Source of the DNA: an uncultured Anaerobutyricum sp.
GTDB lineage: Bacteria > Bacillota > Clostridia > Lachnospirales > Lachnospiraceae
NCBI RefSeq assembly: GCF_934307085.1
Contig: NZ_CAKRCF010000004.1
Coordinates: 27,108-91,107, forward strand
DNA: 64,000 bases
Reading direction: 5' to 3'
Within the stretch, counting starts at the first letter, position 1; each line of letters starts with the position of its first letter. Under the pieces are notes generated by a model that was not told the DNA's origin, made no database searches, and was given only the letters and a program-made list of their open reading frames with translations. Positions 43,818-53,247 of the stretch are shown here, in pieces. The translations under genes were made by a program, and so were the position numbers.

Positions 43818-45348
43818 CCCCGTTCATTAAATTGGGGATTTCTTTTCGATAAATTCGTCCGGAAAACGCTTCATGTGGTAATGAGATAAAGTTTGTTTTT
43901 TCGGAGCAGACAGTTTTATATATTGGATCTGCTATGACTGTTTGCGCCTCTGCTATTGCTTCTTTTATTTCTTCTTCTGATGAAAGGAGCAATACATCTT
44001 CTCCGATATATTCTGGTTCGGTTTCTAGTGGACAGATGACTTTTGCATTAATTCCATGTTTTAAGACAAGCGCTGCTTTTAATGACTGGGAAATGACTGC
44101 TTCACCTATGATATATATTTCATTGGTGGATTTCTCTTTGTTTATTATTTCTGCAGGTGTTTCTATTATTTCTATTGTTTCTGGTTTTTCTATTTTTTCT
44201 GCCAGTTCCATTTTTTCTGATTTAGACAGGATCTTCGTCTTGGGTACTATTGGCTCATTATCAATATTGCCTGTGCATTTTTTTTCTTCTTTGAGTGCTA
44301 CAGAAAAATATGCTGTTTGTGATTGCTTTGTCCAGGCGACACCCAGCATTTTCTCAGCTATAATATTTTCAAACCCTTTGACTGGTGTACCAATAACATA
44401 TGGTATGTGGAATCGCTCTTCTAATACTTTTGCTGCTGGAAATCCAACAGATGAAATGACAAGATTCACATCAGCTTCGCTGGCTTTTTGTATCTCTTCT
44501 ATAGTACTTCCCATTGCAAATGTACTGATAATTTCAAAGTGATCACTTAAGAATTCTTTTATAGAATCTAAGGTAGAGTTTACGGAAAAATCAAGCGGGG
44601 TTGCTCCTAAAATATTTATCTTGATTTTGGTATTGCCAGGTTTTGATTCTGCAGTTTTTATTTTTATTTTCTTTGCCGAATCACTCTTTATGCACTTTTG
44701 CTGCCTTTGTACTGGCTGTTTCGATTCATTCTCTATTGAAGGTTCTGATTTATCTTTTATTTGACCCATTGTCAGATCAACTGGATTTTGTTCCAGCTTC
44801 AATTCCGATTGCCTTTGCTTCTCTGTACTGCCTGCTGTTAATTTGTCTGATACAGTGTTTACTTCCGTTTTTGGTTCTTTAAAATGTATATTTATGTTAG
44901 ATGGAAGTACTAGTTCTCTTGCCACCGTCTCCAATGCCATTCCTGCTCCGCTTACATAGCTGTGCATTCCGTTGGTTGGAAAGTAAAAGACAGGGATTCC
45001 TGTCTGCTTTTCAATGACACGGGTGATTCCTTCAAAGTCAGTTCCGGTCATTAAAGGAATCGGGGTGCGTACCAAGGCAATAAAACGGGGGTTTAATTCT
45101 TTTGCTGCTCGCACAATATCTTGAATGAATTTATCATCATTTCCCATAATAGCGTCCATCTGTGATAGCCCGGAAATAAATACAAGACTGTCCATATCAT
45201 ACCAACGTGGTTCATCGTGAGTATTATAAGTAGAATTACAACCGGACGGATCATGGATGACAACCATACCTCCAAGTTCATAAAGGGCAGAACACACCCC
45301 GGATACATCTGCCGTATAGGTTGATAATGTTACAGATACTTGTTTCAT
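43807..45348 (-). CDS. Nitrogenase component-1-like subunit, module 2 (b type)
   Basis: A 513-residue protein of the nitrogenase component 1 (oxidoreductase) superfamily. It starts MKQVSVTLSTYTADVSGVCSALYELGGMVVIHDPSGCNST; Cys37 and the HDEPRWY motif are shared with the b subunit of module 1. RTPIPLMTGTDFEG and ILGATPLDF are further shared blocks. Two non-conserved charged stretches interrupt the fold: residues ~165-265 and ~375-435. The start at 45348 (AGGA seven bases upstream) is 16 bases after the a-subunit stop. NifD-type ligands for a FeMo-like cofactor are not recognisable. Substrate unknown. Confidence 0.8.
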   Translation of the reverse strand: MKQVSVTLSTYTADVSGVCSALYELGGMVVIHDPSGCNSTYNTHDEPRWYDMDSLVFISGLSQMDAIMGNDDKFIQDIVRAAKELNPRFIALVRTPIPLMTGTDFEGITRVIEKQTGIPVFYFPTNGMHSYVSGAGMALETVARELVLPSNINIHFKEPKTEVNTVSDKLTAGSTEKQRQSELKLEQNPVDLTMGQIKDKSEPSIENESKQPVQRQQKCIKSDSAKKIKIKTAESKPGNTKIKINILGATPLDFSVNSTLDSIKEFLSDHFEIISTFAMGSTIEEIQKASEADVNLVISSVGFPAAKVLEERFHIPYVIGTPVKGFENIIAEKMLGVAWTKQSQTAYFSVALKEEKKCTGNIDNEPIVPKTKILSKSEKMELAEKIEKPETIEIIETPAEIINKEKSTNEIYIIGEAVISQSLKAALVLKHGINAKVICPLETEPEYIGEDVLLLSSEEEIKEAIAEAQTVIADPIYKTVCSEKTNFISLPHEAFSGRIYRKEIPNLMNGVPI

Positions 45349-45364
45349 AAATATATCCTTTCGT

Positions 45365-46738
45365 TTATATGCAACTTTCACACCCTAATCCTTTTCGGAC
45401 TACCAAATCTTTTGTGTTCTTTTTTGTCTGATAGGCTTCCTGTATTTTCAGGCAAAGTTCGCAGATTCCATCGTAGCCATGTAATCCGCCACCTTCAACC
45501 ATATTTACAAAATGCTCTGTTCCTGAAAAATACGCGGCTTTTTGTCCAATTGCTAGTATTTTTTCCTGTGGATTTCTTGGATAAACTCGCATATTCGGAT
45601 GAATTGTCGCACAAACCTTTAAATCTGAGGCCTTCTCCTTTAACCAGAGATAATCTTCTTTTTCTTCTGCTGAAAAACTGTCTGTAAAAATTCTTTCTAC
45701 TGAAAATCCATGTGAAATTAATAATCTTGTAAGCCCTAAAAGTCTTGGAACAACAGTAGCATCTATGGTGATTTTAGTGTCACCGACAAGTTCCTTTGTT
45801 TCTTGTAAAATACACTCGCACTTCTTTCGCAGCAAACTGGTATCCGGCATCTCTATCCCCGGCATTTCATTTACAAGGCTTTCTAACTGTGCATCAATTT
45901 CATCGTAGTCAAATGAAAATGGAAGATAAAGGAACTTCATACCAAGCCTTTTTGACAACTGCTCTGCACCATACTTCGCAGGTGGATAACAGGCTATATT
46001 TAAAAAGCTTTCTGACATAGACAAGTACTCTTCGTATGTCTTGCATTCTGTAATATCTTTTACCGTATAGCCCGCTGCTTTTGCAATGCTCTTTAATTCT
46101 GTTTCTTCTCTTGTCGGAAAATCATTTCCGATAATATTAATCTGTTTTAAGTTCTTTTCCCTCATTGGAAGTGGTTTATATAAACTATTCCTTAACTTCT
46201 GGTCTGGAGTCAGCCCTTCCTTTTGCATAATCGGATCCATGTAACAGTCTACAAAACACTGTCCTTGGAAACGGTCTCGGAGTGTATCATAAATATATGT
46301 AAGATCACATCCCATAAAATGATGGACACAGACCGTGAATAAAAGGACAACCGATGGCTTCTTGGGCAATTTATAAAGAATGTCACTGACTCCCTCAATA
46401 ACAATCTCCTCCATCTGTCCGTTAAATAAATCCTCTTCTTTTATTTCTACAAAGGAAAAACGGTCTCCTGCATTCATTTCTGCTGCAGTCAGTATAACAC
46501 CTCTGTTACAGTTTGCACCGCACACATAAATCTGGTGAGACCCCGGCAGGAGCATTCCCATATGTACGATATTCCAAGTACCATGTGCTGGGCTGTTATA
46601 TTCAAGCCCTGGAACAAAAGGAGCTGGCCATGCTGCATCCCGAAAAGAAATCTCTTCCAGTAAGGAAGGGGATAATTTTTCTTTTATTTGATTATTCCAT
46701 TGTTCGTCTTTTGCTTTTCCGTGAAGCATTTCAAGCAA
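45365..46738 (-). CDS. Nitrogenase component-1-like subunit, module 2 (a type)
   Basis: A 457-residue member of the nitrogenase component 1 superfamily. Possible cluster ligands are Cys73 and Cys77 (YVCGANCNRG) and Cys137 and Cys144 (FTVCVHHFMGCD); Cys77 and Cys137 align with Cys119 and Cys179 of the a subunit in module 1. The chain ends GLGCESCI, a cysteine pair close to the C-terminus. The reading frame most likely starts at TTG (46738), since GGGAGGG is correctly spaced for it and too far from the next ATG. Downstream gene starts 16 bases after its stop. It would pair with the b subunit as a heterodimer or heterotetramer. Confidence 0.8.
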   Translation of the reverse strand: MLEMLHGKAKDEQWNNQIKEKLSPSLLEEISFRDAAWPAPFVPGLEYNSPAHGTWNIVHMGMLLPGSHQIYVCGANCNRGVILTAAEMNAGDRFSFVEIKEEDLFNGQMEEIVIEGVSDILYKLPKKPSVVLLFTVCVHHFMGCDLTYIYDTLRDRFQGQCFVDCYMDPIMQKEGLTPDQKLRNSLYKPLPMREKNLKQINIIGNDFPTREETELKSIAKAAGYTVKDITECKTYEEYLSMSESFLNIACYPPAKYGAEQLSKRLGMKFLYLPFSFDYDEIDAQLESLVNEMPGIEMPDTSLLRKKCECILQETKELVGDTKITIDATVVPRLLGLTRLLISHGFSVERIFTDSFSAEEKEDYLWLKEKASDLKVCATIHPNMRVYPRNPQEKILAIGQKAAYFSGTEHFVNMVEGGGLHGYDGICELCLKIQEAYQTKKNTKDLVVRKGLGCESCI

Positions 46739-46937
46739 AATAAATCCCTCCCTATAATTTTTTTAAGATTTTTTTAGCTTTCATTCGTTGTTGCCTGTAG
46801 CAGTTCTGTAAGATAACCCTAATTAAATACAATTTAAGTCGTTTTCAAATCTTATTTTTATACTCTCTGTTAAATGTAATTTCTTTGGTTTGAATGTAAC
46901 TTGAATCATTTCATTTATATAGTTCATATCTAACTTT

Positions 46938-47693
46938 TTAGATTCCACAAAGTGTACGAATTTGTCCTGCAAGAACCCGATACTCCTCTGCCATCTCTGA
47001 ATCTGGATACGCTTCTATTACTGTCTTTTTCTGTTCTTCTGCATCCGTAACCAGTTCACTTCTTGATAAAGTTCCAATGACTTTACTGTGAATATCCTCT
47101 GCTAATTCCTCTACTTTTGCATTTTCATTTTTTACATTTCTGCGATTTAAAATGAGTCCACCAAGCTGTGCATAGCCTCTGTCTTTGAAATTTTCCACTG
47201 CCATTGCAATATTGGCTGCCGCATGAATCGCCATATTTTCACCAGAAGTAATGACAAATACTTTATCAGCATAGCCACGGCGCATTGGCATGGAAAATCC
47301 ACCGCAGACAACATCACCAAGAACATCATAAATAACAACATCCGGACGGTATTTCTCATAAGCCCCTTTTTTCTCTAACGTCTCTAATGCTGCAATAATT
47401 CCTCTTCCGGCACAGCCAAGTCCCGGTGAAGGACCGCCGGCTTCCACACAGCAGACTCCAGCAAAACCTTTTTTTACCATTTCTTCTAAGGTGAACTCTT
47501 CTTTTCTTGTTCGAACTAAGTCAAGAACCGTCTCGACTTTTTCTCCGTGGCGCAGTAAAACTGTTGAATCCGCTTTTGGGTCACAGCCAATTTGCATAAC
47601 TCTAAGTCCCTGACTTGCAAATACGGCTGCCACATTGGAGACAGTCGTAGACTTTCCGATTCCGCCCTTTCCATATACCGCTATTTTAATCAT
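46938..47693 (-). CDS. NifH-like ATPase (nitrogenase iron protein family), module 2
   Basis: A 251-residue P-loop iron-sulfur reductase that would donate electrons, with ATP hydrolysis, to its component-1 partner. It has the [20 protein letters not shown] loop, the [11 protein letters not shown] motif, Cys94 (GLGCAGRGI) and Cys130 ([11 protein letters not shown]), the two ligands that bridge a [4Fe-4S] cluster across the NifH dimer. Gaps of ~200 bases separate it from both neighbours, unlike the packed module 1. True NifH is ~275-295 residues; this lacks the C-terminal extension. Confidence 0.88.
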   Translation of the reverse strand: MIKIAVYGKGGIGKSTTVSNVAAVFASQGLRVMQIGCDPKADSTVLLRHGEKVETVLDLVRTRKEEFTLEEMVKKGFAGVCCVEAGGPSPGLGCAGRGIIAALETLEKKGAYEKYRPDVVIYDVLGDVVCGGFSMPMRRGYADKVFVITSGENMAIHAAANIAMAVENFKDRGYAQLGGLILNRRNVKNENAKVEELAEDIHSKVIGTLSRSELVTDAEEQKKTVIEAYPDSEMAEEYRVLAGQIRTLCGI

Positions 47694-47762
47694 ACTTTTT
47701 CCTTTATAACTTTACATAACATATATCTGCATACCCACATCTAATTATTTTAATTCACTCTT

Positions 47763-47783
47763 GAGCATGCTAAAAAAATGCTC
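47763..47783. other. Small hairpin upstream of the module 2 NifH-like gene
   Basis: GAGCAT and ATGCTC pair around a nine-base A-rich loop, within the 203-base gap after the TM1266-like gene. It may be a decayed family A repeat. Confidence 0.35.
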
Positions 47784-47896
47784 TTAACCTTTAGTACATG
47801 TATTTACATAATATTCCTATTCTACAAATTCTGTGATGTGTTTATATGTAATCATATCTATCATTTTGAATATTTCATAAATATACTATAAATCTA

Positions 47897-48145
47897 TTAC
47901 ACTTTTGCGTAGGCAGCCTTTGCCGTTACTCCAGAAAGTCGTCCAATCTTGCCGGACAATTCACTGATTTTTGTCTGTGGTGCATCAAGCACCAGACTAA
48001 TGATACTAATATTTTTTTCACGGTAGGGAATACCCATTCTGCCTACAACATACTCTGCGTAATCATGAATCATTTCATTTAATTTCACTGTACTTTCACT
48101 GTCCTCCACAATAATAGAAAGAACAGCAATTCTTGTGTCTCCCAT
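47897..48145 (-). CDS. TM1266-like small ACT-type regulator (iron-only hydrogenase system regulator family)
   Basis: An 82-residue protein with a beta-alpha-beta pattern: RIAVLSIIVEDSESTVKLNEMIHDYAEYVVGRMGIPYREKNISIISLVLDAPQTKISELSGKIGRL. It matches my knowledge of the TM1266 family (also called putative iron-only hydrogenase system regulators), ferredoxin-like or ACT-like folds found next to FeFe hydrogenase maturation genes. No hydE, hydF or hydG is in this window, so its location between hypE and a NifH-like gene is a hint at the same metal-cofactor theme. Confidence 0.75.
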   Translation of the reverse strand: MGDTRIAVLSIIVEDSESTVKLNEMIHDYAEYVVGRMGIPYREKNISIISLVLDAPQTKISELSGKIGRLSGVTAKAAYAKV

Positions 48146-48295
48146 AAGTTTTTCTTTCCCTGTAATTTCTGTATCTATGCGTTAATTATTAAAAAATTAT
48201 ATCTCTGATACCAGAGTGTGTAATCACTTTGCCATACAAATACTACAAAACAATCTATATATGCAAAGATTCTCGTCTTTTATATTTCTAAATAA

Positions 48296-49312
48296 TTAAC
48301 AGATTCTTGGTAAGAGCTCTCCGCCTGGAGGTGGAAGTAATGTTTCTGCTCCGATTTCCGTTGTCACTACCACTCTTCCTGGCATTTCTTCTGTTACTTC
48401 GCCGATAATCGCTGCTTCTGTTGAATATTTTCCTTCGCGTAATTTTGCTACGATTTCCTCTGCATATTCCTTTGGCGCAAAAATAACAAGGCGGCCTTCA
48501 CATGCAAGATAAAGTGGTTCTAATCCAAGCATTCCACACACACCCTTTACACTGTCCTGTACTGGAATTGCCTCTGCATTAAGGCGTATTCCTGTCTTAC
48601 TCTGTTCTGCGATTTCATATAAAACAGTTCCAACACCGCCCCTTGTCGCATCACGAATAACATGGATATCCTTTGTCACAGATAAAATATCCTGTACGGT
48701 TCCCCAAAGTGGAGCACAATCACTTGTCACATCCGCATCAATTCCGAAGTCTTCTCTTGCAAGAAGAATTGTGCACCCATGTCTTCCGATATCTCCACTG
48801 ACAATAACGGCATCGCCCGGTTTTGCCATAAATCCAGAAGTCTCTACTCCTTCCTGGATTTCACCAATACCAGTTGTTGTGATAAATACACCGTCTACCT
48901 GTCCTTTTCCGGCAACCTTTGTATCGCCTGCAACAATCTTTACACCAGCTTCATTTGCTGTTTTTTCCATTGCTGCTGCGATTGCCTCAAGTTTCTCCAT
49001 CGGGAAACCTTCCTCAATAACAAAAGCACAGGAAAGATAAAGCGGTTTTGCTCCCATACAGGATAAGTCATTTACTGTACCACAAATACTGAGCTTTCCG
49101 ATATTTCCTCCCGGAAATTCAGACGGAGAAACGATAAATCCGTCTGTGGTAAATGCAATCTTTCCTTCTTTCATTTTTAATACTGCCGCATCGTCACTTG
49201 TCAGTTCTGGGTTGGCAAAATGTGCTTTAAATACCTGGTCGATTAATTCACTTGTCTGTTTTCCTCCTGCACCGTGAGCAAGAGAAACTGTTTTTCCTTT
49301 TAAATTGTCCAT
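48296..49312 (-). CDS. hypE: Hydrogenase maturation protein HypE (carbamoyl dehydratase)
   Basis: HypE uses ATP to dehydrate a carbamoyl group on its C-terminal cysteine to thiocyanate, giving the CN ligands of Fe(CN)2CO. The 338-residue product has the PurM-like ATP site (LAHGAGGKQTSELI, then SDDAAVLKM), DATRGGVGTVLYEIA, and ends in PPPGGELLPRIC with the terminal PRIC cysteine intact. The ATG at 49312 (GAGG seven bases before it) is preferred over one at 49330. A 156-base gap separates it from hypD. Confidence 0.95.
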   Translation of the reverse strand: MDNLKGKTVSLAHGAGGKQTSELIDQVFKAHFANPELTSDDAAVLKMKEGKIAFTTDGFIVSPSEFPGGNIGKLSICGTVNDLSCMGAKPLYLSCAFVIEEGFPMEKLEAIAAAMEKTANEAGVKIVAGDTKVAGKGQVDGVFITTTGIGEIQEGVETSGFMAKPGDAVIVSGDIGRHGCTILLAREDFGIDADVTSDCAPLWGTVQDILSVTKDIHVIRDATRGGVGTVLYEIAEQSKTGIRLNAEAIPVQDSVKGVCGMLGLEPLYLACEGRLVIFAPKEYAEEIVAKLREGKYSTEAAIIGEVTEEMPGRVVVTTEIGAETLLPPPGGELLPRIC

Positions 49313-49468
49313 GATTTTTCCTCTTATCATTTTTATTGCTATTCTCTACTATAATCACTTCTATATTTTTAGATTCATAATTTATTGTAACTATTCAAAA
49401 CAAAAATTAAATATATCTGTTATACTACGTCTTGAATATATCATCATTTCTATACTTTTGAATGTATC

Positions 49469-50527
49469 TTATAATTCTCCCCGACTGTTATACTGATAAT
49501 ATGCCGAGCATGCTCCTTCGTTCGACACCATACATGCCCCAATTGGATGAAGTGGTGTACAGCCCTTTCCAAATACTTTACAGTCAGTTGGTCGACATTT
49601 GCCCTGTAATACATCTCCGCAACGACAGGCAGGACTTGTTCTCCCTTCCATTTCAGGAATGGCAAATTTCACTCTGGCATCAAAATCCTCTGCCTCTTTT
49701 CTTAGTCGAAGCCCGGAATTTTTAATCATGCCAAGTCCTCTCCACTGGGAATCGCAAGGTTCCATCCACTCTTTTATGAGCTTCTGTGCTGGAACACTTC
49801 CCTCTTCTGTCACAACTCTTGGATAAGCATTTACAAAAAACTGTTTACCTTCCGGGAATTTCTTTAATAATATGGCAAACGCAGATAATATTTCACTGGC
49901 TGTAAATCCAGTGACAATACCGCTTATGCCCTCTTCCTCACAGAGCTTTCTGTTTAGCGCATTACCGGTAATCGCATTGACATGACCTGGATATAAGAAA
50001 ACATCCGCACTGTCTTTTAACATCTCATAGGCACCTGGCATTGTCTTATTTGCGGTAAGAAGCGCATAGTTTGTAAGTTCTGCTTCTTTTGCCATCTTTA
50101 CAGAAAGGCAGCTTGCCGGAGTCGTTGTCTCAAATCCAACAGAAAGAAAGACAACCTGCTCGTCTTTATGTTCTTTGGCATATTCAAAAGCATCCATCGG
50201 CGAGTAGACCATCTGAATCTTACCGCCAAGACTTCTGGCATCTGCAAGACTCTTTGTGCTTCCCGGTACACGAACCAAATCACCAAATGTACAAATCGTT
50301 ACATTTTTCTCTAAAGCAAGCCACACTGCTTCATCAATAAATCCTGCTGGTGTCACACAAACCGGACAGCCTGGGCCGGAAATCAATTCCACCTGCGAAG
50401 GCAAAATTTTTCGCACACCAAGATGAAAAATTTCGTGGGTATGAGTTCCGCACACTTCCATCACACGGACAGCGGGACCGTCATATCCCTCTATAATCGC
50501 TTTTGCTTTTTTTAACTGTTCTTTCAT
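49469..50527 (-). CDS. hypD: Hydrogenase maturation protein HypD
   Basis: HypD is the iron-sulfur scaffold on which, with HypC, iron receives two cyanides and one CO. The 352-residue protein has VMEVCGTHTHEIFHLG, GPGCPVC near residue 70, SVGFETTTPA near 130, and the C-terminal cysteine set CRCGDVLQGKCRPTDCKVFG that binds a [4Fe-4S] cluster. All standard motifs are intact. The start overlaps hypC by four bases. Confidence 0.96.
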   Translation of the reverse strand: MKEQLKKAKAIIEGYDGPAVRVMEVCGTHTHEIFHLGVRKILPSQVELISGPGCPVCVTPAGFIDEAVWLALEKNVTICTFGDLVRVPGSTKSLADARSLGGKIQMVYSPMDAFEYAKEHKDEQVVFLSVGFETTTPASCLSVKMAKEAELTNYALLTANKTMPGAYEMLKDSADVFLYPGHVNAITGNALNRKLCEEEGISGIVTGFTASEILSAFAILLKKFPEGKQFFVNAYPRVVTEEGSVPAQKLIKEWMEPCDSQWRGLGMIKNSGLRLRKEAEDFDARVKFAIPEMEGRTSPACRCGDVLQGKCRPTDCKVFGKGCTPLHPIGACMVSNEGACSAYYQYNSRGEL

Positions 50528-50733
50528 AGTAACCCCTCCAGAAGATCTTCTGCCTCGTCTTCATCTTCTTCTGTAATCTTTGCAATCGCAATGCCGGCAT
50601 GAACCATTACATAATCGCCTGGCTCAAGATTGTCAATCAGTTCTGCTGAAACTTCTCTCTTTGCTCCTGACGCATCTACGACAGCCATTCCGTCTTTCAT
50701 TGTCATAACTTTTGCTGGTAATCCTACACACAT
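50524..50733 (-). CDS. hypC: Hydrogenase maturation chaperone HypC
   Basis: HypC is a small chaperone that carries the iron precursor through its N-terminal Cys2. The 69-residue protein starts MCVGLPAKVMTM (MC[VI]G motif), continues VSAELIDNLEPGDYVMVHAGIAIAKI, a standard HypC/HupF pattern, and ends in an acidic tail. It lies three bases after hypF and overlaps hypD. Confidence 0.95.
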   Translation of the reverse strand: MCVGLPAKVMTMKDGMAVVDASGAKREVSAELIDNLEPGDYVMVHAGIAIAKITEEDEDEAEDLLEGLL

Positions 50734-50736
50734 AAT

Positions 50737-53247
50737 TTATTCCCCTTTTTGTAAACTTCTCATTGCTGCCACCGCCTGTCCAAGGCTGATTCCCCCATCA
50801 TTTGGCGGAAGTAAATGGTGTCGCAGCACATGAAATCCTCTTTCTTCTAACATGGTTACGCTGTAATCTAAAAGTAATTTATTCTGGTAAACACCGCCAC
50901 TTAAGGCAACGGTATCAATCCCTGTTTCTTTTCTTGCTTTTTCGCAGGCAGAAACTATCATCTCGGCTAAGCCTTTGTGAAAATGTAAGGCAAGCTGATT
51001 GCTGTTTTCTCCTACTAATTTTCTCTCTACTAATTCTTTGACAAGAGTGAGGGTTGGGAGATAATATAAATCCTCTTTTGTATACTGATTTATATTCGTC
51101 TGACGCTGACTAAATATTTTTTGTTGATAATCAATCATTTCATGACTTGACTTTCTATCTTTTACAAGTTTTTCTTTTTGTTCTTCTCGATATTCTGTAA
51201 TTATCCCAGATTCTACAAAATCCTCAGATCCTACTGTTTTTTTCTCTTGACTATCCAGCCATTTTTCTGCTGCAAATTGTAAGGAAGTCGAAGCCTCGCC
51301 CTCAAATGTAGAAGACTTTCTAATGCCAAGAATCGCACTCACTGCATCAAATAATCTGCCGGCACTTGTGGACTGTACGGTATTGATTCCTCGTTCCGCC
51401 ATCGTAAACTGTAGCTTTGCCAGCTTTGGCTCACAAAGTCCTACTGTTTCAATAATCAGAAGAGCATTTTCCTTTCCATAAATCTTTCCAAGAAGAGATA
51501 CGGCAATTCGCCAGCCTTCTTTTGCTGAAGCATCTCCACCCGTCTGTGCAAATGGCTCAATACAGCCCCAGCGTGTAAAAGAATCATAATCTGCCAGCAG
51601 AATTTCTCCACCCCATATTGTTCCATCCGTTCCATACCCAGTTCCGTCAAAAGAGACACCAATCACTCTTTTCTCTGTCGTCCATTCATTTTCTGCCATA
51701 CAGGAAAGAATGTGGGCGTAATGGTGCTGTACAAGAAATATTGGCAGCCCCATCTCTTCTGCCGCCGTTCTTGTATTATAAGCTGGGTGCATATCACAGG
51801 CAACAATCTGGGGACTTACTTCTAACAGTTCCTCCATTCGCTTCACGGATTCTTTTAATGCTTTTACTGTTCGCACATCTCCCATGTCACCGATATAAGG
51901 TGATGGATAAAATAACTGGTTCTTACCGATACAGAAAGCATTCTTAAGCTCCCCTCCAACTGCAAGTACCTGCCCTTTAAACTCATTTCCCATCATAAAT
52001 GGAAGTGGGGCATAGCCTCTGGAACGACGAATCATGTATGGCTCTCCCCTGTAAAAGTCCATAACCGTATCATCCGCACGAAGCCGTATCTTCCGGTCAT
52101 GAGAAAGTATCACATCGCAAAGCCCGTTCAGTTCATTTAATGCATCTTCATCATCACGACAAATCGGTGCCCCGGAAGTATTAGCACTTGTCATTACAAG
52201 ACAATCGGAAACCTTCGTTTCGTCTCGATAATCAAAAAGTAAAAGCTGTACAGGTGCGTACGGTAACATAACACCAATCTTTGGATTATCCGGGGCAACA
52301 CTCTCACAAAGCGTTCCCTCTTGTTTTTTGGGAAGTAAAATAATCGGCTTCTGGTGTCCGTCAAGAATTTCCTCTAAATGTGAATCTACCTCACATTCTC
52401 TTCTCACAGTAGACAAATCCTTCATCATAACTGCAAATGGTTTCATCGGACGTTTTTTTCTCTGCCGTAATCTCGCAACTGTTTCCTCCTTAGTCGCATC
52501 ACAGCAAAGATGAAAACCACCGATTCCTTTCACCGCTACGATACCGCCCTCGCTGATAACCTTTCTTGTGTAACGAATCGCATCTGCTCCACGCTCTTTC
52601 CTTCCAAGCAAATATACTTCTGGTCCACAATCATTACAGCAAACTGGCTGTGCATCAAATCTTCTCGTCTGTGCATGTGTGTACTCATACTCACATTGCT
52701 CACACATCGGAAACTCTCCCATACTCGTCCGCACTCTGTCATACGGCATGGAGTCTAAAATCGTAAGACGGGGACCACAGCAGGTACAGTTAATAAATGG
52801 GTGGAGATATCTTCTGTCATTTTTATCATAAAGCTCTTTTTTACATTCTGGACAAATAGCGATGTCTGGAGAAACGAAGATTTCTCCTTCTTCTTTTTCG
52901 CTTTCTATGATTTGGAATTTTTCTGATGTTATTTTTTCAAATTTAACTTTGTGAATATCACATTTTTCTGACATCCGTTCTTCAAATTCATTTTTACAAA
53001 TATCATCCTCATCCGAATCCAGATTCTCCACATCCAGTTTCAAAATAACCGCTCGTTTCGGAGGCTGTTCCTGAATCCGTTTTATAAAGTTGTGCACACA
53101 TTCCTCGTTGCCTTCTGCAAAGATTTCCACATAAGAACCCTTGTTGCTCACACTTCCTGCAATATCACAGGCATCGGCATGACGCTTTACCGTCGGACGA
53201 AATCCTACCCCCTGAACAATTCCAAATACTCTGATACAGACTCTCAT
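50737..53247 (-). CDS. hypF: Carbamoyltransferase HypF
   Basis: HypF turns carbamoyl phosphate into carbamoyl-adenylate and passes the group to HypE. Domains in order: acylphosphatase (1-70, VQGVGFRP), paired zinc fingers (CPECKKELYD with CTCCGP, then CEQCEYEY with CCNDCGP; ~132-210), YrdC-like (GGIVAVKGIGGFHL), and Kae1-like (HHYAHILSCMAENEW, FDGTGYGTDGTIWGG, TVALSGGVYQNKLLL). At 836 residues it is 60-90 longer than usual: charged insertions occur at ~72-110 and ~660-735. Its start overlaps the preceding component-1 gene by four bases. Confidence 0.95.
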   Translation of the reverse strand: MRVCIRVFGIVQGVGFRPTVKRHADACDIAGSVSNKGSYVEIFAEGNEECVHNFIKRIQEQPPKRAVILKLDVENLDSDEDDICKNEFEERMSEKCDIHKVKFEKITSEKFQIIESEKEEGEIFVSPDIAICPECKKELYDKNDRRYLHPFINCTCCGPRLTILDSMPYDRVRTSMGEFPMCEQCEYEYTHAQTRRFDAQPVCCNDCGPEVYLLGRKERGADAIRYTRKVISEGGIVAVKGIGGFHLCCDATKEETVARLRQRKKRPMKPFAVMMKDLSTVRRECEVDSHLEEILDGHQKPIILLPKKQEGTLCESVAPDNPKIGVMLPYAPVQLLLFDYRDETKVSDCLVMTSANTSGAPICRDDEDALNELNGLCDVILSHDRKIRLRADDTVMDFYRGEPYMIRRSRGYAPLPFMMGNEFKGQVLAVGGELKNAFCIGKNQLFYPSPYIGDMGDVRTVKALKESVKRMEELLEVSPQIVACDMHPAYNTRTAAEEMGLPIFLVQHHYAHILSCMAENEWTTEKRVIGVSFDGTGYGTDGTIWGGEILLADYDSFTRWGCIEPFAQTGGDASAKEGWRIAVSLLGKIYGKENALLIIETVGLCEPKLAKLQFTMAERGINTVQSTSAGRLFDAVSAILGIRKSSTFEGEASTSLQFAAEKWLDSQEKKTVGSEDFVESGIITEYREEQKEKLVKDRKSSHEMIDYQQKIFSQRQTNINQYTKEDLYYLPTLTLVKELVERKLVGENSNQLALHFHKGLAEMIVSACEKARKETGIDTVALSGGVYQNKLLLDYSVTMLEERGFHVLRHHLLPPNDGGISLGQAVAAMRSLQKGE

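Noticed and set aside
43934..44542. A 202-codon plus-strand frame opposite the module 2 b subunit
   Set aside because: It is antisense to a protein-coding gene in a low-complexity region, is Ser/Ile/Phe-rich and has no ribosome site.
48296..53247. A local NiFe hydrogenase operon
   Set aside because: No large or small subunit, hypA, hypB or maturation protease lies in the window.
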